This document shows, piece by piece, positions 16,569 through 24,633 of a DNA stretch of 31,670 nucleotides. The notes beneath the pieces were generated by a model. It searched no databases and was not told where the DNA came from. It worked only from the letters and a program-made list of their open reading frames with translations. How positions within the stretch are numbered: the first letter of the stretch is position 1; each line of letters begins with the position of its first letter. Both the position numbers and the translations under genes were made by a program. Source of the stretch: AC-32 sp036265535 (lineage in GTDB: Bacteria; Actinomycetota; Thermoleophilia; Gaiellales; Gaiellaceae); contig DATAOV010000122.1 in the NCBI GenBank assembly GCA_036265535.1, positions 1 through 31,670 of the forward strand. The letters run 5' to 3'.

Positions 16569-17761
16569 ATGCGCTCCTGCACGAGCGGGCCGCTGCCGAG
16601 CTCCAGTCACTTGACGGTGCAGGCGCCCTCAAGCGCTTCAACGTGCTCGAATCGCCACAGGGGCCGGTCGTGCGAATGGCCGGGCGCGGCGAGGTGATCG
16701 TTCTCTCGTCGAACGACTACCTCGGCCTCGCCGATCACCCGGAGGTCGTCCGGGCCGGAATCGAAGGACTCCAGCACTACGGCGCCGGCACCGCCTCCGT
16801 CCGCTTCATCTGCGGCACGTTCGCGCCGCACCTGGAGCTGGAGCGCGAGCTGGCCGAGTTCTCGGGCACCGAGGCGGCACTGACCTACGGCTCGTGCTGG
16901 AACGCGAACGAGGCGCTGATCCCGACGCTCGCGGACGAGGACACCGTGATCCTGTCGGATCAGCTCAACCACGCTTCCATCATCGACGCGATCCGGCTCT
17001 CGAAGCCGGAACGGAAGATCCGTTACGCGCACTCGAACATGGACGAGTTGCGCGCGGGGCTGAGCTCCTGTCGCCCCGAGCAGCGCAAGCTGATCGTCAC
17101 GGACGGGGTCTTCTCGATGGAGGGCGATCTGGCCCGCCTGCCCGACATCGTCGAGCTGGCGCGGGGCTTCAGCGCCAGCATCGTCGTCGACGACTCGCAT
17201 GGCGTCGGCGTTCTGGGAGCGAGCGGCCGCGGTGTGACCGAGCGCTTCGGTCTTCTCGGCGAGGTCGACGTGATCACGGGCACGCTCGGCAAGGCACTCG
17301 GCGGTGCAGCCGGCGGCTACGTCGCGTCGAGCCGCGCCGTCTGCGACCTACTCGCGCAGCGCTCGCGGCCGCAGCTCTTCTCGAACGCGATCTCGCCGGC
17401 AACCGCATGTGGCGCCTTGGCCGCACTCAGGGTCCTCAAGGATCACCCGGAGCTGCTCGACCGGCTGCACGCGAACGTGAGCGGCTTCCGGCGGGGACTG
17501 CGCGACCAGGGCTTCGCGCCGCTCGAGGGCGAGGCGGCGATCATCCCCGTGATCGTCGGCGAAACGGCCCGCGCGATCGAGCTGAGCGAGCGGCTGCTCG
17601 AGCGCGGAGTCTTCGTCACCGGCTTCGGCTTCCCGGTCGTCCCGGAAGGGGCAGCACGGATTCGTGTCCAGATGTCCGCCGCGCTCCGGCCCGAGCACCT
17701 CGAGCGCGCGCTCGAGGCGTTCGCCGTCGTCGGCCGCGAGGCCGGACTCGTCCAAGCGTAG
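16565..17761 (+). CDS. kbl: 2-amino-3-ketobutyrate CoA ligase (glycine C-acetyltransferase)
   Basis: With the GTG at 16565, which overlaps the tdh stop as GTGA, the product is 398 residues, the same length as E. coli Kbl. Alpha-oxoamine synthase features are all present: NDYLGLADHPEV, GAGTASVRFICGT, the aspartate of VVDDSHGVGVLG contacting the PLP ring nitrogen, and TLGKALGGAAGG with the PLP-binding Lys near residue 243. The RFICGT segment favours Kbl over the related 8-amino-7-oxononanoate synthase (BioF). It cleaves 2-amino-3-ketobutyrate with CoA to glycine and acetyl-CoA, the second step after Tdh. The two make a threonine-to-glycine route. Confidence 0.94.
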   Translation: MNALLHERAAAELQSLDGAGALKRFNVLESPQGPVVRMAGRGEVIVLSSNDYLGLADHPEVVRAGIEGLQHYGAGTASVRFICGTFAPHLELERELAEFSGTEAALTYGSCWNANEALIPTLADEDTVILSDQLNHASIIDAIRLSKPERKIRYAHSNMDELRAGLSSCRPEQRKLIVTDGVFSMEGDLARLPDIVELARGFSASIVVDDSHGVGVLGASGRGVTERFGLLGEVDVITGTLGKALGGAAGGYVASSRAVCDLLAQRSRPQLFSNAISPATACGALAALRVLKDHPELLDRLHANVSGFRRGLRDQGFAPLEGEAAIIPVIVGETARAIELSERLLERGVFVTGFGFPVVPEGAARIRVQMSAALRPEHLERALEAFAVVGREAGLVQA

Positions 17762-17773
17762 GAGGTGGCAGCC

Positions 17774-18907
17774 ATGTCAACCGTCAAGGAAGCGGATCTC
17801 GCCGGCCCCGGCATCGGCGACTACAACGAGCTGGAGCAGGTGCTTCCGCGGGACTACACACCTCGGCTCACCCCGAGGGAGACCGCGGAGGCGCTGAGCG
17901 CGGCGAAGCAGCTGATCGAGCACCGGCTCTGCGAGGAGCTGAACCTGACGATGGTGCCGGTGCCCTTGATCGTCGAGGCGGCCAGCGGCGTGAACGACTA
18001 CCTCGACCGGGACGGCTCTCGTACGCCCGTCACATTCCACATCCCGAACGACCGCGGGCTGCACCCAATCGACGCCGAGGTCGTTCAGGCCGCTACCAAG
18101 TGGAAGCGGCTCGCGCTGCGGCAGTTTGGGTTCGCGCCCGGAGAAGGCCTGATCACCGACATGCGCGCTGTCCGCAAAGACTACTTCCTCGACCATGACC
18201 ACAGCGCGTACGTGGACCAGTGGGACTGGGAAAAGGCGATCCTGCCCGAGCAGCGGACGCTCGCGTACCTGACGGCGACCATGCGGTCGATCTGGAAGGT
18301 GCTGAAGGAAGCCGAGGCGCTGCTGCACGAGCAGTTTCCGGCGCTCTCCGATCCCCGCTATCCCGAGCTTCCGGACGAGCTGGAGTTCATGCACGCGGAG
18401 GACATCCTTGCGGCGTACCCCGACCTGCCGCGCAAGCAGCGCGAGACGGCGATCCTCCAGGAGCATCCGGCGATCTTCATCTACGGGATCGGCTGGCGGC
18501 TCGCCGACGGCTATCCGCACGAGCTCCGCGCGGCCGACTACGACGACTGGTCGACGGAGACCGTCTCGGCGGACGGCCGGCCCATGCACGGCCTGAACGG
18601 GGACATCCTCGTCTGGAACCCGGTTACGCGCCGCCGCCACGAGCTGATGTCAGGTGGCGTTCGCGTGACGAAGGAATCGCTCGTCCGACAGCTGGAGATC
18701 ACTGATCAGCTCGACCTCCTTTCGATGCCCTACTACCGGGCGATCCTCGACGACGAGGCCCCGCTCTCGATCGGCGCCGGGATCGGCCAGTCGCGAACGA
18801 TGATGCTGCTTCTGCGGAAGGCGCATCTCGGGGAGGTCACCGTGACGGTCTGGCCCGCGGTGCTGAAGGAGCTGTGCGCCGCCCGGAACATCCACGTGCT
18901 CGAGTAG
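17774..18907 (+). CDS. asnA: Aspartate-ammonia ligase (asparagine synthetase A)
   Basis: This 377-residue protein matches AsnA through WKRLALRQFGF, EGLITDMRAVR, YVDQWDWEKAI, AADYDDWSTE, HGLNGDILVWNP and, at the end, GAGIGQSRTMMLLL. AsnA is a class II aminoacyl-tRNA-synthetase-like fold that makes asparagine from aspartate, ammonia and ATP through aspartyl-AMP. The E. coli enzyme is 330 residues; the excess here lies mainly in the N-terminal 40 residues. GGAGG at 17761-17765, eight bases ahead, supports the ATG at 17774. The gene follows kbl by 12 bases and is surely co-transcribed, an unusual company for asnA. It links threonine breakdown to ammonia assimilation, though the benefit is an inference. 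Confidence 0.93.
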   Translation: MSTVKEADLAGPGIGDYNELEQVLPRDYTPRLTPRETAEALSAAKQLIEHRLCEELNLTMVPVPLIVEAASGVNDYLDRDGSRTPVTFHIPNDRGLHPIDAEVVQAATKWKRLALRQFGFAPGEGLITDMRAVRKDYFLDHDHSAYVDQWDWEKAILPEQRTLAYLTATMRSIWKVLKEAEALLHEQFPALSDPRYPELPDELEFMHAEDILAAYPDLPRKQRETAILQEHPAIFIYGIGWRLADGYPHELRAADYDDWSTETVSADGRPMHGLNGDILVWNPVTRRRHELMSGGVRVTKESLVRQLEITDQLDLLSMPYYRAILDDEAPLSIGAGIGQSRTMMLLLRKAHLGEVTVTVWPAVLKELCAARNIHVLE

Positions 18908-18913
18908 TGGACA

Positions 18914-18926
18914 GAGGCGCTGCCTC
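18914..18926 (+). terminator. Possible short hairpin after asnA
   Basis: GAGGC-GCT-GCCTC forms a five-base stem seven bases after the asnA stop. It lacks a T-run, so it is at best a weak terminator. Confidence 0.3.
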
Positions 18927-18974
18927 GCTATCCCGCGGGCGCACGCTCCAAGTCGGTGCGCGCGAAGGGCGGTA

Positions 18975-19825
18975 GAGGCTGGAAAGGCGCCGCGGGAGTG
19001 GTTTGAAGCGGGCCTGGAAGAAGCGCAGGTGTTCCGGCGCGTACGTCATCCGCAGGCCCGCCAAGTCGGCCCGCTGTTCGTATACGCGGACGGCGATCTC
19101 AGCGGCGTACGCGAGGTGCTCCTGCGTGTAGACCCGGCGCGGGATCGTCAGCCGGACGAGCTCGAGCCCATCGTAAGGCTCGTCGCCGTGCTGGCCTGAA
19201 ACGATGCCGCGTTCCATCGTCCTGACGCCGTCCTCGAGATAGAGCGCCGCCGCCAAGGCCTGCGCCGGGAACTCCTGCTGTGGCAGGTGAGGGAGGAAGC
19301 GCTTCGCGTCGAGGAACACCGCGTGAGCGCCGATCCGATCCTTGACGAAGAGCGCGTTCTCGGACAGGCGAGTGGCATCGAGGAACAGCGGCACGCCATG
19401 CTCACGGGCAAGAGCGCGCACGCCGCGCAGGTTCTCGATTGACATCGGCTGGCCGCCGGCCATGTTCAGGCAGGCCTCAACACGCACGAATGCCACGTTC
19501 TCGGGGCCGGCGGCCAGGACCCGCTCGAGCTTCGTCAGGTCGAGGTTGCCTTTGAACTGGTGCAGGGACGTCGGCTCTGCCGCCTCAGTGATCGAGACGT
19601 CGACCCAAACGCCGCCCGCCCGCTGACGTGCTCGCGCGAGGTGGTGAAGTAGAGGTTAACGGCACGACCTGCCCCGGCCGCACGAGCACTTTCGAGAGGC
19701 GGTGCTCCGCGCCCCGACCCTGGCGCGCGACGGCGAGTGCGCCGGTCGCATAGGGCGATCGGCTCGACGACCTTGATCTTGTAGGGCGGGCTGTTCACGC
19801 GAGGGCCCTTCGGTTCGGCGCTCAT
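18975..19825 (-). pseudogene. Decayed tyrosine phenol-lyase/tryptophanase family gene
   Basis: Pieces of a beta-eliminating lyase appear in order on the minus strand, in different frames. They are MSAEPKG...PYKIKVVEPI (19825 to about 19755); QGRGAEHRL and VLVRPGQVVP (about 19730-19668, second frame); NLYFTTSREHV (about 19660-19625, back in the first frame); and GGVWVDVSITEAAE through FKGNLDLTKL, ACLNMAGGQPMS and DATRLSENALFVKDR (third frame). That frame then jumps directly to AHAVFLDAKRFLPHL, FPAQALA, LVRLTIPRRVYT and RFFQARF. Compared with known family members of about 460 residues, roughly 75 residues are missing near the N-terminus. About 120 more are missing after VKDR, including the S-x-K-K segment with the PLP-binding Lys. 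At least two frameshifts separate pieces. The natural stop is gone and the last frame runs on to 18837, antisense to asnA. The protein cannot be active. Confidence 0.88.
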
Positions 19826-19882
19826 GCCACAAAGCGTCGATCCGATGCGGCTGCGGGCCATCCGTGCAGACACTGAAGTGGG

Positions 19883-19902
19883 CCTGCGGCGTTTCCCGCA
19901 GG
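19883..19902. promoter_or_regulatory. Shared palindromic motif, site 3 (upstream of the lyase remnant)
   Basis: CCTGCGG-CGTTTC-CCGCAGG is a perfect seven-base inverted repeat. Its core fits the shared motif with a spacer of five or six. The centre is about 67 bases before the remnant's ATG (19825). It also lies just after the CBS gene's stop, so a terminator role is possible, though no T-run follows. Confidence 0.5.
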
Positions 19903-19922
19903 GAGCCGCCCGCGACCCGGCG

Positions 19923-20369
19923 TCAGAAGCCCGCGAGCACCCGGGCGACGTCGAGCGTCGAGAGGACACCCGTGGGCCGATTCGAACGCTCGTCGACGAC
20001 CACCAGGTGCGCGGCCTCATACTCGCTCATCAGCTGCGCGGCCCGAGCGACGGTGTCGTCGGCAGAGATCGCCAGCGCCGGAGTGGCGGCGGTGCCGCCG
20101 GCCGTCCGATCGTCGACCTCACCGGCCGCAGCGGCCCCGACCAGATCGAGGTCCGATACGACTCCCCAGAGCCCGGCCCCAGAGACGTCGTCTGTGTCCT
20201 CGCCGAAAACGATCACCGCATGAATGCGGTACCGCGCCAACATGCGGGCAACGTCACGGAGTGGTGTCTCAAGCGGGCACGTCATCGCTCCCGGATGCAT
20301 CGCGTCGGAAACCCGGAGTTCCTCCAACCCCGGATGGGTGGGACTGCGCTGCAGCATCAACTCGCTCAT
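19923..20369 (-). CDS. Protein of two CBS domains
   Basis: This 148-residue protein consists of a CBS pair. Domain one covers about residues 18-78 (VSDAMHPGAMTCPLETPLRDVARMLARY, then AVIVFGEDTD and LWGVVSDLDLV). Domain two covers about 88-148 (ALAISADDTVARAAQLMSEYEAAHLVVVD, then PTGVLSTLDVARVLAG). Such stand-alone pairs bind adenine nucleotides and dimerise. M. tuberculosis Hrp1 (Rv2626c), a DosR-regulon protein, has the same architecture. AAGGAGGT lies at 20375-20382, five bases before the ATG. The gene diverges from the DUF1918 gene with the shared motif between them, so both may answer to one regulator. Confidence 0.93.
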   Translation of the reverse strand: MSELMLQRSPTHPGLEELRVSDAMHPGAMTCPLETPLRDVARMLARYRIHAVIVFGEDTDDVSGAGLWGVVSDLDLVGAAAAGEVDDRTAGGTAATPALAISADDTVARAAQLMSEYEAAHLVVVDERSNRPTGVLSTLDVARVLAGF

Positions 20370-20421
20370 GGCTTACCTCCTTGTCTGTGGTCACTCTCGC
20401 GCGCGCTTCACACGGGGGCAT

Positions 20422-20438
20422 CGTGGGAAAGCCACACG
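20422..20438. promoter_or_regulatory. Shared palindromic motif, site 4 (between the CBS and DUF1918 genes)
   Basis: CGTGG-GAAAG-CCACACG has four perfect base pairs, GTGG with CCAC, around a five-base spacer, and the same CACRCG-like flank as other sites. Its centre is 60 bases from the CBS start and 84 from the DUF1918 start. Confidence 0.45.
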
Positions 20439-20512
20439 CATGATCAGTCCGCTCCCCGATGGACTTGCTAGGGCCGCGAGTCAAGCTCGGAACGCAGCGA
20501 AAGGAGAAGCTG

Positions 20513-20740
20513 ATGAGCAAGCAACGACGCAGCGCGGGTGCCAAGCCCGGCGACGTCCTCGTGATCGTTCGTCACCGGGTCGGCGAAGCCGAGCGAACCG
20601 GCGAGATACTGGAGGTGCTGGGTGAGCCGAGTCACGAGCACTACCGGGTTTCGTGGGACGACGGCCATGAGAGCGTCTTCTACCCCAGCAGCGACGCCAG
20701 CGTCCGGCCCTCGAGCCGGCGCCGGAAGGAGGAGCGATGA
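20513..20740 (+). CDS. DUF1918 domain protein
   Basis: This 75-residue protein shows the DUF1918 pattern: KPGDVLVIVRHRVGEAERTGEILEV, then HYRVSWDDGHESVFYPSSDA. The fold is a small beta barrel and the W-D-D-G-H-E-S-x-F-Y-P core is diagnostic. The biochemical role of the family is not settled. The mycobacterial member Rv0569 belongs to the DosR dormancy regulon. AAAGGAGAAG at 20500-20509 supports the ATG at 20513. It overlaps the downstream deacylase gene by four bases (ATGA), so the two are co-translated. Confidence 0.9.
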   Translation: MSKQRRSAGAKPGDVLVIVRHRVGEAERTGEILEVLGEPSHEHYRVSWDDGHESVFYPSSDASVRPSSRRRKEER

Positions 20741-21216
20741 CCGTTCGACCGGCACCACCACGAACTGTGATCGAGCACCTCGAGGAGGCACGCATCCCTT
20801 ACGACCTGATCCCGCATCCGCGCACCGAGACCGCGCTGGCCGAGGCAAAGGCGCTCGGGATCGCCGCGCGGACGGTCGCAAAGACGATCGTCCTGACGAC
20901 CCCTGACGGCTTCCTGCGGGCGGTTCTTCCGGGGTCGGAACGGCTCGACCTGCGCAAGGTCCGGAACATCCTGAACACGCGCGACGTCAGCCTGGCGAGC
21001 GAGGAGACCCTCACGGGGGCGTATCCCCAGTTCGAGCTCGGGGCCGTACCGCCGCTCGCGGACGGTTCCGGCGATCCTGTGCTGATCGACAGGCGGCTCT
21101 TTGAGACCGACTACGTGTTGCTCGAGGCCGGCACTCACGAGCAGTCGCTCCGCCTGCGGACGGCCGACCTGCTCACGGTGACAGGCGGAGAGGTAGCCGA
21201 TCTCTGCCTGGACTAG
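20737..21216 (+). CDS. YbaK/EbsC-family aminoacyl-tRNA deacylase-like protein
   Basis: This 159-residue single-domain protein fits the YbaK/ProX editing-domain family: IPYDLIPHPRTETALAEAKALGI, then VAKTIVLTTPDGFLRAVLPGSERLDLRKV with the conserved K in AKTIV, and later GAVPPLADGSGDPVLIDRRLFE. Members hydrolyse mischarged tRNAs such as Cys-tRNA(Pro) or Ala-tRNA(Pro) in trans; the substrate here cannot be read from sequence. AAGGAGG (20725-20731) precedes the ATG. It overlaps the DUF1918 gene, and its stop lies 10 bases from the convergent P-ATPase stop. Confidence 0.92.
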   Translation: MTVRPAPPRTVIEHLEEARIPYDLIPHPRTETALAEAKALGIAARTVAKTIVLTTPDGFLRAVLPGSERLDLRKVRNILNTRDVSLASEETLTGAYPQFELGAVPPLADGSGDPVLIDRRLFETDYVLLEAGTHEQSLRLRTADLLTVTGGEVADLCLD

Positions 21217-21226
21217 AGCAGTGCGC

Positions 21227-23740
21227 CTAGAGCGGACCGACGGGCCTGCGTACACGGGCTGATCTGATCGCCTTCGCCAGCTCGACCACCACAACCGGTA
21301 CGAGCGCCAGCGCGACGACGACAACCGCGGCGACGGGTCCGAGCGAGTGCGTCTCGAACGGTGCGTGTGCCCAGGGCAGGTAGACGACGGCCGCGACGAC
21401 GAGAACCGACCCGGCAACGCTCAGCGAGAGCCAGCGGTTGCGCGGCAGCTGCCAAGCCGGCCGCGTCGGCGAGCGCAACGCGTAGGCAAGCGCGAGCTCG
21501 GCCAGGGCCAGCGTTGCGAACGCCATCGTCGACGCGATGTCGTCTCCGAGCGCCCGCCCGGCCATGAACGACGCGAGCGTCGTTCCGCCGACCAGGACAC
21601 CGATCGCCCCCAAGGCCAGCCAGGCCCGCGTGCCGAAGAGGTGGCCCCCACGCCTTGGCGGTGTCGTCATCGTCATCTCGGCAGCCGGATCGCGAGCGAG
21701 CGCGAGCGCGGGCAGCCCGTCGGTGACGAGGTTGATCAGCAGGACCTGGATCACGGCGAGCGGCGCGCCCAGACCCGCGATGATCGCGACGGCGAAGAGC
21801 AGCACCTCTCCCAGGTTCGCCGACAGCAGCAGCGCGATGAACTTGCGGATGTTGTCGTCGATGCGCCGCCCTTCCTCGACCGCGGCGACGATCGTGGCGA
21901 AGTCGTCGTCGGTGAGGACGATGGCCGCTGCCTCGCGAGCGGCCTCGGTGCCAGAGCCGCCCATGGCCACACCGACGTCGGCACGCCGAAGGGCCGGCGC
22001 GTCGTTGACGCCGTCGCCGGTGACAGCGACCACCTCACCCGCCTCTTGGAGAGCCTCGACGAGGCGGAGCTTGTCAGCCGGTGTTGCCCTGGCGACGATC
22101 GCGTCGTCTTCGAGACCGAGCGCGTGGCCGATCGTGCGCGCCGTCAACGGGTGATCCCCGGTCAGCATGCGCACGTCGACGTGAGCGGCCCGCGCCGTCG
22201 CCAGCGCCGGTGCGGTGGTGGCGCGCAGCGGGTCGTGGAGCGCGATCACGCCCAGGAGCGTGTGACCGGTCTCGACGTCGCCCGGCCCGAGTCCGTCGAG
22301 GTCGCGGGTGCTGATCGCCAGGATGCGGAAACCTTCCGAGGCCCAGGCACGGGCGGCGTCGGCCAGTGTCTCGTCAGGCCCCGCGCGCGCGGCGACGACC
22401 TCCGGCGCTCCCTTCATGTAGGCCCGGCGCGCTTCCGGCTCCTCGTAGACCACCGTCATTCGCTTGCGCTCCGAGTCGAACGGCAACTCCTCGACGAGCC
22501 GGCGCGTGCGCATCGAGTCCGAGCGGCGCACGCCGCGCTCCATCGCCGCGAGCGCGAGCGCCTGGTCGATCGGGTCGCCACCCGGCGCGTCGTCGCTCCC
22601 TCGCGCGCCCGAAGCCAACACGGCCGCCTCGAGGAGGCTGCGCTCGTCGATGCCGGCGGCGGGCCTCAGCGCCGCGACGCGGATCCGGTTCTCCGTCAGC
22701 GTGCCGGTCTTGTCGGTGCAAATGACGGTCGTTTCGCCCAGGGTCTCGATCGCCTCTAGGCGGCGGACGATCGCCCCTCGCCCGGCCATCGCTCGCGCGC
22801 CCAACGCGAGTGCAGCGGTCACGGTAGCCGCCAACCCTTCCGGGACGGCGGCAACGGCGACCGCGACCCCGAGCAGGAACGCCTCGTGCAACGGCTCGCC
22901 ACGCACGAGCATGGCGCCGGTGAGAAGACCTGTGATGACGAGCCCGGCGAACACCATCTGCCGGGCGAGCCGTGAGAGCCGCCGGACGAGCGGCGTCGCA
23001 GGCGGCGTCGCGCCGGCCGCGAGCGACTCGATCTGCCCGAGCTCGGTCTCCGACCCGGTGGCGCAGACCAGGACCTGCCCGCGACCGCGCGTGACGCCGG
23101 TGCCGGCGAAGACCATCGAGCTGCGCTCGGCCAGCGGGGTCTGCGGCGCAACCGCGACGCCATCCTTTCCGACCGGCAGCGACTCCCCGGTCAGCGCCGA
23201 CTCGTCGACCTCGAGGCCGTGCTCGGACGCGACTCGTCCGTCCGCCGCGACCCTCTCGCCCTCTTCGACGAGCAGCAAGTCGCCCGGAACGACCTCCGCG
23301 GCATCGATCTCGACGACAACGCCGGAACGCACGACGGTCGCACGCTGCGAGAACGACTGCGACAGGGCCAGGATCGCCCGCTCGGCGCCCGCCTCCTGCC
23401 AGAAGCCGAGGACGCCGTTCAGGAGCACGATGGCGGCGATCGCGCCTCCTTCGATCTCGTCCCCGATCGCGATCGAGACGATGGTGGCCCCGACGAGCAG
23501 GAGAACGAGCGGATCGAGCAGCTGGTTGAGTGCTAGACGAAGGTAGCGGGGCCGCTTGGGAGGGCGTGGCCGATTTGGGCCGTAACGCTCGAGGCGGCGC
23601 GCAGCCTCGTCGGCATCGAGCCCGGAGCTCGTCGTGCCGAGCTCGGCCGCCAGCGCCTCCGGCTCGGCGGCGTGCGGCGCAGTGGCCCTCGGCAGCCCGT
23701 CGATGGAGGCCACGGCTATCGCGATCCTAGCCGCGCTCAT
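21227..23740 (-). CDS. P2-type cation-transporting ATPase, Ca2+-pump-like (CtpF-like)
   Basis: This 837-residue pump has an N-terminal cation-ATPase domain (about 25-95), actuator with TGES at 184-187, phosphorylation site DKTGT with Asp343, nucleotide domain with KGAPE at 443-447, hinge TGDGVNDAP at 574-582, and a C-terminal membrane domain. Ion-site residues match the SERCA pattern: PEGL in helix 4 (300-303), N642/E645 in helix 5 (ANLGEV), and N670/T673/D674 in helix 6 (INLVTDG). Calcium or another divalent ion is therefore the likely cargo. The gene lies six bases after a tandem UspA gene. This pairing copies M. tuberculosis Rv1996-ctpF (Rv1997), part of the DosR regulon. Confidence 0.93.
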   Translation of the reverse strand: MSAARIAIAVASIDGLPRATAPHAAEPEALAAELGTTSSGLDADEAARRLERYGPNRPRPPKRPRYLRLALNQLLDPLVLLLVGATIVSIAIGDEIEGGAIAAIVLLNGVLGFWQEAGAERAILALSQSFSQRATVVRSGVVVEIDAAEVVPGDLLLVEEGERVAADGRVASEHGLEVDESALTGESLPVGKDGVAVAPQTPLAERSSMVFAGTGVTRGRGQVLVCATGSETELGQIESLAAGATPPATPLVRRLSRLARQMVFAGLVITGLLTGAMLVRGEPLHEAFLLGVAVAVAAVPEGLAATVTAALALGARAMAGRGAIVRRLEAIETLGETTVICTDKTGTLTENRIRVAALRPAAGIDERSLLEAAVLASGARGSDDAPGGDPIDQALALAAMERGVRRSDSMRTRRLVEELPFDSERKRMTVVYEEPEARRAYMKGAPEVVAARAGPDETLADAARAWASEGFRILAISTRDLDGLGPGDVETGHTLLGVIALHDPLRATTAPALATARAAHVDVRMLTGDHPLTARTIGHALGLEDDAIVARATPADKLRLVEALQEAGEVVAVTGDGVNDAPALRRADVGVAMGGSGTEAAREAAAIVLTDDDFATIVAAVEEGRRIDDNIRKFIALLLSANLGEVLLFAVAIIAGLGAPLAVIQVLLINLVTDGLPALALARDPAAEMTMTTPPRRGGHLFGTRAWLALGAIGVLVGGTTLASFMAGRALGDDIASTMAFATLALAELALAYALRSPTRPAWQLPRNRWLSLSVAGSVLVVAAVVYLPWAHAPFETHSLGPVAAVVVVALALVPVVVVELAKAIRSARVRRPVGPL

Positions 23741-23746
23741 TGGCTG

Positions 23747-24577
23747 TCAGCCTCTCTCTGTCGCCTCCGTGGGCGGCGAGCGCACGACCAGCACCGACGA
23801 GGATGCGGAGTGTGCGACCCGCTCCGACACGGAGCCAAGCGCGCGCACGCCGTGGAGCCCACGGCTCCCGACGACCAAGATGTCGGCGCCGGAGCTCGCG
23901 CCGACGAGAGCAGCTACCGGAGCCTCGGGAACCTCGAGAGCTCCTTCGAGGCGGGCGCGATCGAGATCGACATCCTTCCCTCCGAGCGCGGTGACGATCG
24001 AGAGCGAGGCGCCGAAGCGCTCCGCGAGGCGGCGCGCCGTGGTAACGGCGGCCCTGCCCTCCGGTGAACCGTCGAAGCCTGCGACGATCGTGCCCGGGAA
24101 GACTGCGGTGGCCGGGGGCTGACGGGCGACCAGGACCGAGCACGGAGCGCGGTGCAGCACCTCACCGCAGACGCCGCCGATCAGGATCTCGGCCGACCGC
24201 CGGTGGCCGTGGGTTCCAACGGCGACAAGCGTGGTCTCGCGCTCTTGCAACTCGTGCAAGAGACAACGCGCTGGAGGTCCGTCCACGAACCGAGACTTGG
24301 CATTGGGGCCCGCGATCTCCAGGCCGCGCCGAAGCGCCTCGCGACCCTCGCGCTCGAACTCGGCAGCGAGGCGCGACGCCGACCATCCGGCGCGGTTGGC
24401 CTCGACCGTGTGCACGGCGGTGAATACTTCGAGCCACCCGCGGGGAGCAAGGAGGCGCCTGACTTGGCGCGCGGCCTCGAACCCCGGCTCGCTTCCGTCC
24501 ACGCCGACCACGATGCGGTCGAAGACGGAGGCTCGTGCGGCCGCTGCGTTCTCGGCGGTGTTCGCCGCAGAATCCAT
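23747..24577 (-). CDS. Tandem universal stress protein (two UspA domains)
   Basis: This 276-residue protein has two Usp domains. The first (about 18-155) goes from FDRIVVGVDGSEPG to VGTHGHRRSAEILIGG. The second (about 165-275) goes from TIVAGFDGSPEGRAAV to VGSRGLHGVRALGSVSERVAHSASSSVLVV. The G-x-x-G-x9-G-S/T nucleotide-binding pattern is better kept in the second. Two-domain Usp proteins of this type are abundant in actinobacteria and several in M. tuberculosis bind ATP and act in dormancy. I chose ATG 24577 (MDSAANTAEN) because residues before it, from 24649, resemble nothing and would cross the shared motif. It is the first gene of an operon with the P-ATPase. Confidence 0.92.
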   Translation of the reverse strand: MDSAANTAENAAAARASVFDRIVVGVDGSEPGFEAARQVRRLLAPRGWLEVFTAVHTVEANRAGWSASRLAAEFEREGREALRRGLEIAGPNAKSRFVDGPPARCLLHELQERETTLVAVGTHGHRRSAEILIGGVCGEVLHRAPCSVLVARQPPATAVFPGTIVAGFDGSPEGRAAVTTARRLAERFGASLSIVTALGGKDVDLDRARLEGALEVPEAPVAALVGASSGADILVVGSRGLHGVRALGSVSERVAHSASSSVLVVRSPPTEATERG

Positions 24578-24633
24578 GTTTCGAGCGTTCCGCGCGCGCG
24601 CGTCTACGCCATCGGTATGAGCACCGAACGGCC

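Noticed and set aside
18837..19496. Calling a normal 219-residue lyase
   Set aside because: It lacks the N-terminal domain and the PLP-Lys region, and upstream fragments of the same gene are visible in other frames.
21347..22759. A 470-residue open frame on the plus strand opposite the P-type ATPase
   Set aside because: It is antisense to a protein with all P-ATPase motifs and consists of Arg/Asp/Glu/His-rich sequence with no domain; long antisense frames are expected at this GC content.
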